A stretch of 64,000 bases of DNA from Vreelandella profundi. Lineage in GTDB: Bacteria; Pseudomonadota; Gammaproteobacteria; Pseudomonadales; Halomonadaceae. A program made the translations under genes and the position numbers. The notes below the pieces were generated by a model. That model did not search any database, was not told the origin of the DNA, and saw only the letters and a list, made by a program, of their open reading frames with translations. The stretch lies in the NCBI RefSeq assembly GCF_019722725.1, contig NZ_CP077941.1:2170001-2234000 (forward strand). The letters run 5' to 3'. Position 1 is the first letter of the stretch. Each line of letters starts with the position of its first letter. Below, piece after piece: positions 55,231 through 64,000 of the stretch.

Positions 55231-56586
55231 ATGCTCAAGGCGTTAACGATTACTGCCCTGCCCTATTCGACCGACCCTTTGGGGGCATTCGCCTGCCTAC
55301 GTAAACGCCCTGGCGCCGTTCTACTTGATAGCGGCCGACCTATCGCCACCGGCCGCTTCGACATTCTTAGCAGTGACCCGCTCGCCACCCTTGAAGTGAG
55401 CAGCGATGGCATGGTGAGCGTGGAATCTAACCAGCTTAGCCCACCGGCACAGCTAGCCAACGATGCGTTCGCAGTTCAGCAATGGCTATTAGATCAACTT
55501 AAAGTCCCTAGTGAGCCTAGCGAACTACCTTTCCTAGGCGGCCTGATCGGCTATTGGAGCTATGATCTAGGCCGTAATACGCTGTCTATCTCTGACCTGA
55601 AAACCAGCGCTGCCTCACTCCCCCAGGCGCGCCTAGGGCTTTACGACTGGTGCATCACGTTTGACCACGTGGCCCAACAGGCATGGTTAATCGCCACACC
55701 AGAGCGCCGTAGGCAAGTAGAAAACTGGCTTGCTCAAGAGCCAGTGCAAGACAGCGTCTTCACATTGAGCAGCACCTTTAAGGCTGAGCTTACTCCCGCC
55801 GAGTACGTCACGCGCTTTGATGCCGTTCAGCGCTATATTCGCGCAGGCGACTGCTACCAAATCAATCTGGCTCAGCGCTTTTATGCTGACTACCAAGGGG
55901 ATGAGTGGCAGGCATACCTTTTGTTGCGCAAAGCGACGCCAACGCCTTTTTCAGGCTTTATGGCCTGGAATGACAGCGCCGTGCTTTCACTTTCGCCAGA
56001 GCGCTTTATTCAAAGCCGCGAGGGCCAAGTGGAAACACGCCCGATTAAAGGCACTCGCCCGCGTGGTAAAACGCCGGACGAGGATAAGGCGCTAGCGGAA
56101 CAGCTTCTGAGTAGCCGCAAAGATCGCGCTGAAAATGTCATGATTGTCGACCTACTGCGTAACGATCTGGGCCGCGTGTGCCTGCCAGGGTCCATTCGCG
56201 TGCCGCAACTATGTCATTTAGAGAGCTACCCTAACGTCCACCATTTGGTCAGCGTGGTGCAGGGAACGTTAGCCGATGACTGTAGCCCGCTTGCGCTTCT
56301 CAAAGCCGCCTTTCCCGGCGGCTCGATTACCGGCGCACCGAAAATTCGTGCAATGCAAATTATTGACGAGCTAGAGCCCTGCCAAAGAAGCGTCTACTGC
56401 GGCAGCTTGGGCTATGTAGATGTGCGCGGCAGCATGGATACGTCTATCGCTATCCGCACGATGGTGGCAGAAGCTGGGAGGCTGCACGTATGGGGCGGAG
56501 GAGGATTAGTTGCCGACTCTCAAGCCGACGAGGAGTACACCGAAACGTTGGATAAAATCCGCCACCTCATTGAGGCTTTGGAATAA
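55231..56586 (+). CDS. pabB: Aminodeoxychorismate synthase component I
   Basis: A 451-residue chorismate-binding enzyme that aminates chorismate toward 4-aminobenzoate and folate. The N-terminal half resembles TrpE, and the C-terminal chorismate domain has PIKGTRPRG near 300, RAENVMIVDLLRNDLGRV near 330, FPGGSITGAPK near 385 and YCGSLGYVD. The PIKG lysine is the usual PabB nucleophile. ATG 55231 is preferred over the upstream in-frame ATG at 55141, because the protein family begins near this Met; the ribosome-binding site is weak. Confidence 0.9.
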   Translation: MLKALTITALPYSTDPLGAFACLRKRPGAVLLDSGRPIATGRFDILSSDPLATLEVSSDGMVSVESNQLSPPAQLANDAFAVQQWLLDQLKVPSEPSELPFLGGLIGYWSYDLGRNTLSISDLKTSAASLPQARLGLYDWCITFDHVAQQAWLIATPERRRQVENWLAQEPVQDSVFTLSSTFKAELTPAEYVTRFDAVQRYIRAGDCYQINLAQRFYADYQGDEWQAYLLLRKATPTPFSGFMAWNDSAVLSLSPERFIQSREGQVETRPIKGTRPRGKTPDEDKALAEQLLSSRKDRAENVMIVDLLRNDLGRVCLPGSIRVPQLCHLESYPNVHHLVSVVQGTLADDCSPLALLKAAFPGGSITGAPKIRAMQIIDELEPCQRSVYCGSLGYVDVRGSMDTSIAIRTMVAEAGRLHVWGGGGLVADSQADEEYTETLDKIRHLIEALE

Positions 56587-56719
56587 GCAACGTTAATTAA
56601 ATATCAAAAAGGAATATAAAAGCCTAACCAAACGGTATTGGGGGAACCTGGCCTGAATTTGGTAGCCTAGCGCCTGATGAGCTTAGCAGCGATGACTCTA
56701 CACCTGAATAGGAGGCGAC

Positions 56720-57340
56720 ATGTCCTCAGAGCTTGAAGCGGTTAACCGCGACTTCGCCAACAACCCCCAAGGGCTAATTGAATGGGCGCTGACCCAGGGC
56801 GAGCGACCTATCTGCACCACTAACTTTCGCCCCTTTGAGGCGGTGATCCTGCATATGGTAAGCCAGGTGCGCCCCGACATTCCTATCGTATGGATGGACA
56901 GCGGCTATAACACCGAGGCCACGTATCAATTTGCCGATAGCGTTATTCAACAGCTCGATTCAAAGGTAGTGAGTTTTCTACCTCGCCGCACCCGCGCCCA
57001 CCGCGAAGCGTTGGATGGCCCGGTGCCGGGCATTGACGATGCGCGCCACGCGGACTTTACTCAAGAAGTGAAACTTGAACCCTTTGAGCGCGCACTGCGT
57101 GAAATGCAGCCCGACGTGTGGTTCACCGCGCTACGCGCTGAGGACACCCCCGAGCGCGCTAAGATGCAGCCGGTCAGCCGCAACAGCGACGGCCTGTTAA
57201 AAGTGGCCCCGCTGCTGCAGTGGAGTGCAAAGGATATGTACCAGTATCTAGAGGCACATGGCCTACCCAACAACTTCGATTACTTTGACCCGACCAAGGT
57301 TGAAGAGAAGCGCGAGTGTGGGCTGCACCTACAGCATTAA
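56720..57340 (+). CDS. cysH: Phosphoadenylyl-sulfate reductase CysH
   Basis: A 206-residue thioredoxin-dependent reductase that releases sulfite from PAPS. The motif VWMDSGYNTEATYQ lies near residues 57-70, RRTRAHREA in the middle, and the catalytic Cys is in the C-terminal KRECGLHLQH. There are no cysteine pairs for a [4Fe-4S] cluster, which points to PAPS rather than APS as substrate. It is somewhat shorter than E. coli CysH (244). It ends 11 bp from the convergent cysB, the regulator of sulfur assimilation. Confidence 0.92.
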   Translation: MSSELEAVNRDFANNPQGLIEWALTQGERPICTTNFRPFEAVILHMVSQVRPDIPIVWMDSGYNTEATYQFADSVIQQLDSKVVSFLPRRTRAHREALDGPVPGIDDARHADFTQEVKLEPFERALREMQPDVWFTALRAEDTPERAKMQPVSRNSDGLLKVAPLLQWSAKDMYQYLEAHGLPNNFDYFDPTKVEEKRECGLHLQH

Positions 57341-57351
57341 TAATCGCAGCA

Positions 57352-58690
<1,339 letters not shown>

Positions 58691-59014
58691 ATGGCTAATA
58701 ATGTTGATGTCACCAACGCCAACTTTGAGCAAGAAGTCCTCAACGCTGAACAGCCTGTGCTGATGAAATTCTGGGCGCCGTGGTGTGGGCCGTGCAAAGT
58801 GATGGCCCCGGTCGTTGACGAAGTAGCTGCTGAACGTCAGGACAGCCTGAAAGTGGTTAGCGTCAATGTCGACGACGCACCTGAAATTGCCGCTGAGCAA
58901 GGCGTGCGCGGTGTTCCTACCGTCATGCTGTTCAAGTCAGGCACCAAAGTTGCTTCACTGGTTGGCGCGCAATCCAAATCACAGCTGACGCAGTTCATCG
59001 AACAAAACGCTTGA
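58691..59014 (+). CDS. trxA: Thioredoxin TrxA
   Basis: A 107-residue cytoplasmic thioredoxin with the active site WCGPCK at residues 31-36 and the cis-Pro in GVPTVMLF. It probably supplies electrons to CysH among other targets, and lies near cysH and cysB. GGGAG precedes ATG 58691, and a strong terminator follows. Confidence 0.97.
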   Translation: MANNVDVTNANFEQEVLNAEQPVLMKFWAPWCGPCKVMAPVVDEVAAERQDSLKVVSVNVDDAPEIAAEQGVRGVPTVMLFKSGTKVASLVGAQSKSQLTQFIEQNA

Positions 59015-59021
59015 TGAATGT

Positions 59022-59060
59022 AGCTACCGCCGATCACGTCGGCGGTAGCACTCTTCTTTA
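59022..59060 (+). terminator. Rho-independent terminator of trxA
   Basis: Perfect 10-bp arms GCTACCGCCG and CGGCGGTAGC around a seven-base loop, followed by a T-rich tract. Confidence 0.8.
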
Positions 59061-59061
59061 G

Positions 59062-59103
59062 TATCTTTCTTCTTCGCTATCTTTCTTCTTCGTTATCTTT
59101 CGC
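59062..59103. repeat. Short tandem repeat at the 3' end of the AI-2E family gene
   Basis: Two copies of the 16-mer TATCTTTCTTCTTCG(C/T) and a partial third (TATCTTTCG) at 59062-59103. It begins in the spacer after trxA and runs into the last codons of the convergent gene, setting its stop codon and final residues. Confidence 0.8.
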
Positions 59104-60196
59104 GCTTCCATGGCGGCAGGCGCGCATCGCTAGATCTGGTATCTTTTAAACGACGTTTTCCAGGTCCTAATAAGCGCGCCATCCATCGGGTTTGCGGATG
59201 GCTATCCAGCGCGATCTTCAAGGTCATCGTAAGCACTACTGAGAGCAACATCCCCGCGGCACCAAAGATCCACCCCCATACTACCAGCGACAAAAACGCC
59301 ACAAAGGTAGAAAGACCTAACGCCTGCCCCATGATTCGCGGCTCAATCAAGTTACCAATCACAAAGTTGATGCCCAAATAGGCCGAGGCCAAAAGCATGG
59401 CCTGAAAAGCGCCGCCATCTTGAGCAACCAGCAGCAATAGTACCGGCGGAATAGCCGCTAGCGCAGAACCGATATTCGGAATGAAGTTTAAGGCAAAAGC
59501 CAACACCCCCCACAGCAGTGCAAACTCGACGCCAATGATGATGCATGAAAGCCACACCATCACCCCAGTGGCCAGGCTAATCACGGTTTTGACCGCTAAG
59601 TAGCGCTTTAACGTTAAGCTAAATTCGCTGAATCGCTTTAAGCTCGGGGCAGGATTTTCAAGCGCTCGCGAGATTTTATCGCGAAAATTGAGCGTCTCAA
59701 AAAGCATAAAGATGACCAGCAACCCTACGATACAGCTTTGCATGAAGAGATTGCCTATCTCCCCCAGCAGTGTTGGCATCCAAGAATCTTCATCATCCAT
59801 GGCAAACATTGAGTTGACCTGATCTGGACTAACGGCCATACCATGCACAGACAATGCATTGAGCAAATTCCAATACTGCTCGTAGAGCCGAGACTCAATA
59901 TCCGGTAACGCGGCCAAAAACGTGCTGAAACTATTCACCACCAGCAAGCCGATAAGCGAAAGAAACCCCAGCATCACCATTAAGGTCAGAAACGCCGATA
60001 CTCGCAGACTCAAGCCACAGCGGTGTAGCCATTGCACAGGGGAAGTACATACAACGGCAATAAATATTGCCAGCAGCAGTGGCACCAGCAAATCAGACCC
60101 GACCTTCATTCCCGCAACGATTACTACCAGCGAAGCGAGTGCCAAGGTGGCATGAAGAGGAACCGTACGGTAATCCTCGTCCGATAATTTCGACAT
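59093..60196 (-). CDS. AI-2E family transporter (PerM/TqsA-like)
   Basis: A 367-residue membrane protein with about eight helices. Characteristic are the N-terminal pair with VPLLLAIFIAVVCTSPVQWL, the large polar segment between helices 3 and 4 (about 95-150) and the C-terminal NFIPNIGSALAAIPPVLLLL (near 245-264), then GNLIEPRIMGQALGLS. Members export small molecules including autoinducer-2 or drive Na+/H+ exchange; the true function here is unknown. It overlaps the tandem repeat at its end and is convergent with trxA. Confidence 0.87.
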   Translation of the reverse strand: MSKLSDEDYRTVPLHATLALASLVVIVAGMKVGSDLLVPLLLAIFIAVVCTSPVQWLHRCGLSLRVSAFLTLMVMLGFLSLIGLLVVNSFSTFLAALPDIESRLYEQYWNLLNALSVHGMAVSPDQVNSMFAMDDEDSWMPTLLGEIGNLFMQSCIVGLLVIFMLFETLNFRDKISRALENPAPSLKRFSEFSLTLKRYLAVKTVISLATGVMVWLSCIIIGVEFALLWGVLAFALNFIPNIGSALAAIPPVLLLLVAQDGGAFQAMLLASAYLGINFVIGNLIEPRIMGQALGLSTFVAFLSLVVWGWIFGAAGMLLSVVLTMTLKIALDSHPQTRWMARLLGPGKRRLKDTRSSDARLPPWKRER

Positions 60197-60375
60197 AAAC
60201 CCATCCCTAGACTGTTGTCATATTCATGGTGGCTGCCAGCACGATCATGCACCAACCGTGCAAGCAATAAGCAACTGTTTTACATCCATTCTTCAGCACT
60301 GAACTTTCCTTTCCAATGCGTTTCCAAGTCTTGACGATAATTAACATTAGCCTACCGACAGCAAGGATCTTTCAT

Positions 60376-62518
<2,143 letters not shown>

Positions 62519-62685
62519 CTATTGTAGGCAAAAGCGCGGCAAGGAGCCATGGCTGGCAGCACCAGGATAGTGTTTAGCTTCACTTCCACGCACCCCATCA
62601 TTTCTCAAAAGTGATAAAGTGCCCGCCGATTCGACTGGCGAATCGCCGAAGGATAGGCTTTTATACTTTTGATAGGAGGTGGGCA

Positions 62686-63933
62686 GTGCCAGAAACAGCA
62701 CAGCAAGGAAAATTTGCCTGGTGGCGACGAATCGCCTTATGGAAGAAGATTTTAGCCGGCTTGGCGCTGGGTATTTTAGCGGGGGCGCTGCTAGGCGAGA
62801 CCGCTAGCGTATTTAAACCACTCGGCGACATTTTCATCAACGCGATCATGATGCTGATTGTGCCCCTGGTGTTTTCTACGCTGGTGGTAGGCATTACCTC
62901 GATGCGTGACCCGCAGAAAATGGGCCGCATTGGCGCTAGAACAATTACGCTCTATTTGATCACCACCGCCTTTGCCATCAGCATCGGCATGCTGTTATCT
63001 ACCTTGCTGCAGCCCGGAGTAGGCGTCAATTTAAGCTTTGATAGCGAAGTGGCTGCAAACGAAGCCCCGTCGCTGATTTCTATTCTGGTTGATTTAGTGC
63101 CACGCAATCCGCTGGATGCCCTGGCCAACGGCAACATTATGCAAATCATTGTGTTTGCCATTGGCCTGGGTATTTCACTGACGCTCATTGGCGATAAAGG
63201 CGAGCCAGTGATGAAGGTGTTCGACAGCTTTGCCGAAGCCATGTACAAGCTCACGGGCATTGTAATGGCCTTTGCACCCTTTGGCGTATTTGGCTTGATC
63301 GCGCATGTCTCTGGCCAATACGGCCTAGAGATACTGCTACCGCTGGCCAAGCTGATTGGCGTCGCGTATCTCGCCAGCATCCTTCACGTCCTGCTGATCT
63401 ACTCCGGCTTTGTCTATCTGATTGGGCGCTTAAATCCTATGCGCTATTTGCAGGGTAGCCTGGACGCTATTGTCGTAGCATTTTCGTCGGCGTCTTCTGC
63501 CGGCAGCCTGCCCATATCTATCCGCTGTGCGCAGAAAAACCTTGGCGTTTCCGAAGGTGTTTCAGGATTTGTGCTACCGGTAGGCGCCACTATCAATATG
63601 GACGGCACGGCACTTTACCAGGGTGTGGTGGTGCTGTTTATCGCTCAGATGACCGGCACTGATTTGAGCATGATGGATTACGGTATGATTGTTGCCACCG
63701 GCACGCTGGCCTCGATTGGCACCGCAGGCGTACCGGGCGCTGGCTTAATTATGCTCTCGATTGTCATGGCGCAGGTTGGCCTGCCGCTAGAAGCGATCGC
63801 GGTCGTCGCGGGGATTGACCGCATCCTTGATATGGCGCGCACCAGCGTCAATGTCGCCGGTGATTTAATGGTGACGACCCTCGTAGGTAAGAGCGAAGGC
63901 GAGCTCAACGAAACCGTCTATAACGCCCGCTAG
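62686..63933 (+). CDS. Dicarboxylate/glutamate:cation symporter (DAACS family)
   Basis: A 415-residue inner-membrane symporter for glutamate, aspartate or C4-dicarboxylates. There are about eight helices plus two hairpins; the serine-rich hairpin SSASSAGSLP (near 272-281) and the unwound GATINMDGTALYQG (near 305-318), with the Asp-rich end RTSVNVAGD, are diagnostic. GTG 62686 is chosen because AGGAGGT lies seven bases upstream; the in-frame extension to 62611 is not needed. It is divergent from serS. The exact substrate is not decidable. Confidence 0.92.
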   Translation: MPETAQQGKFAWWRRIALWKKILAGLALGILAGALLGETASVFKPLGDIFINAIMMLIVPLVFSTLVVGITSMRDPQKMGRIGARTITLYLITTAFAISIGMLLSTLLQPGVGVNLSFDSEVAANEAPSLISILVDLVPRNPLDALANGNIMQIIVFAIGLGISLTLIGDKGEPVMKVFDSFAEAMYKLTGIVMAFAPFGVFGLIAHVSGQYGLEILLPLAKLIGVAYLASILHVLLIYSGFVYLIGRLNPMRYLQGSLDAIVVAFSSASSAGSLPISIRCAQKNLGVSEGVSGFVLPVGATINMDGTALYQGVVVLFIAQMTGTDLSMMDYGMIVATGTLASIGTAGVPGAGLIMLSIVMAQVGLPLEAIAVVAGIDRILDMARTSVNVAGDLMVTTLVGKSEGELNETVYNAR

Positions 63934-63964
63934 ACCTAACGCAGGCCGTTATTAATCAAAATCG

Positions 63965-63994
63965 TCCGCCTGCTGCGCTTTGCAGCACGGCGGA
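63965..63994 (+). terminator. Hairpin after the symporter gene
   Basis: TCCGCC and GGCGGA, with an inner GCTGC/GCAGC stem after a small asymmetric bulge, form a stable hairpin 32 bp past the stop. Sequence beyond it is cut by the window, so a T-run cannot be checked. Confidence 0.5.
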
Positions 63995-64000
63995 TTCAAG

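Noticed and set aside
59062..59103. Tandem repeat as a CRISPR array
   Set aside because: The units are directly adjacent without spacers and there are no cas genes.

Overview
The window is chromosomal DNA of a gammaproteobacterium, most likely Halomonas or another member of the Halomonadaceae. This rests on gene content and order: gacA-uvrC-pgsA followed by tRNA genes, rnd-ycgL-acpH-ycgN, dnaX-ybaB-recR, a GntR-prpB-prpC-acnD-prpF-prpD operon of pseudomonad type, and an RssB/RssC-like pair. The family level is an inference. Nearly all of it is dense core-genome DNA with short spacers and many four-base overlaps.

Layout. 1-6.2 kb: an acyl-CoA catabolic cluster (truncated acyl-CoA dehydrogenase, SDR hydroxyacyl-CoA dehydrogenase, acyl-CoA ligase, TetR regulator, divergent thiolase). 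6.3-11.1 kb: pstSCAB read leftward, with a Pho box ahead of pstS and a strong hairpin between pstS and pstC. 11.1-24.4 kb: a TSUP permease, a Bcr/CflA exporter, a STAS protein plus SpoIIE-type phosphatase pair, mlaA, a FabH-like synthase, hrpA, fadD, a YafJ-type amidotransferase and a small membrane protein. 24.5-33 kb: an S9 oligopeptidase, a new-looking 52-residue ORF, ycgN, acpH, ycgL, rnd, recR, ybaB, dnaX and grxD. 33.1-38 kb: argF, tRNA-Ala, gacA, uvrC, pgsA and a tRNA Gly-Cys-Leu cluster.

37.9-40.5 kb: a compact integrated element of about 2.5 kb sits in the tRNA-Leu gene. It is bounded by a perfect 61-bp direct repeat of the tRNA 3' part. It carries a tyrosine integrase, a translationally coupled 71-residue ORF, a 191-residue protein ending in a ribbon-helix-helix-like domain, paired putative arm sites near both ends, a long two-part hairpin and a pair of palindromic operator-like sites. 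This is the only clearly accessory region and the best candidate for something undescribed.

40.7-64 kb: nadB, ygfX-sdhE, ihfB-lapA-lapB, pyrF, a ComEA-like protein, the 2-methylcitrate operon under a GntR regulator with a palindromic operator, pabB, cysH, cysB, trxA, an AI-2E family protein, a SIMPL-domain protein, serS and a dicarboxylate/glutamate symporter.

Regulatory signals tie parts together. PsrA-type palindromes lie ahead of both the acyl-CoA dehydrogenase and fadD, suggesting joint fatty-acid control. The prp operon probably removes the propionyl-CoA made by odd-chain or branched-chain acyl degradation. Many starts were moved downstream from the longest possible ORF on ribosome-binding-site and family evidence; these choices are stated in each entry.
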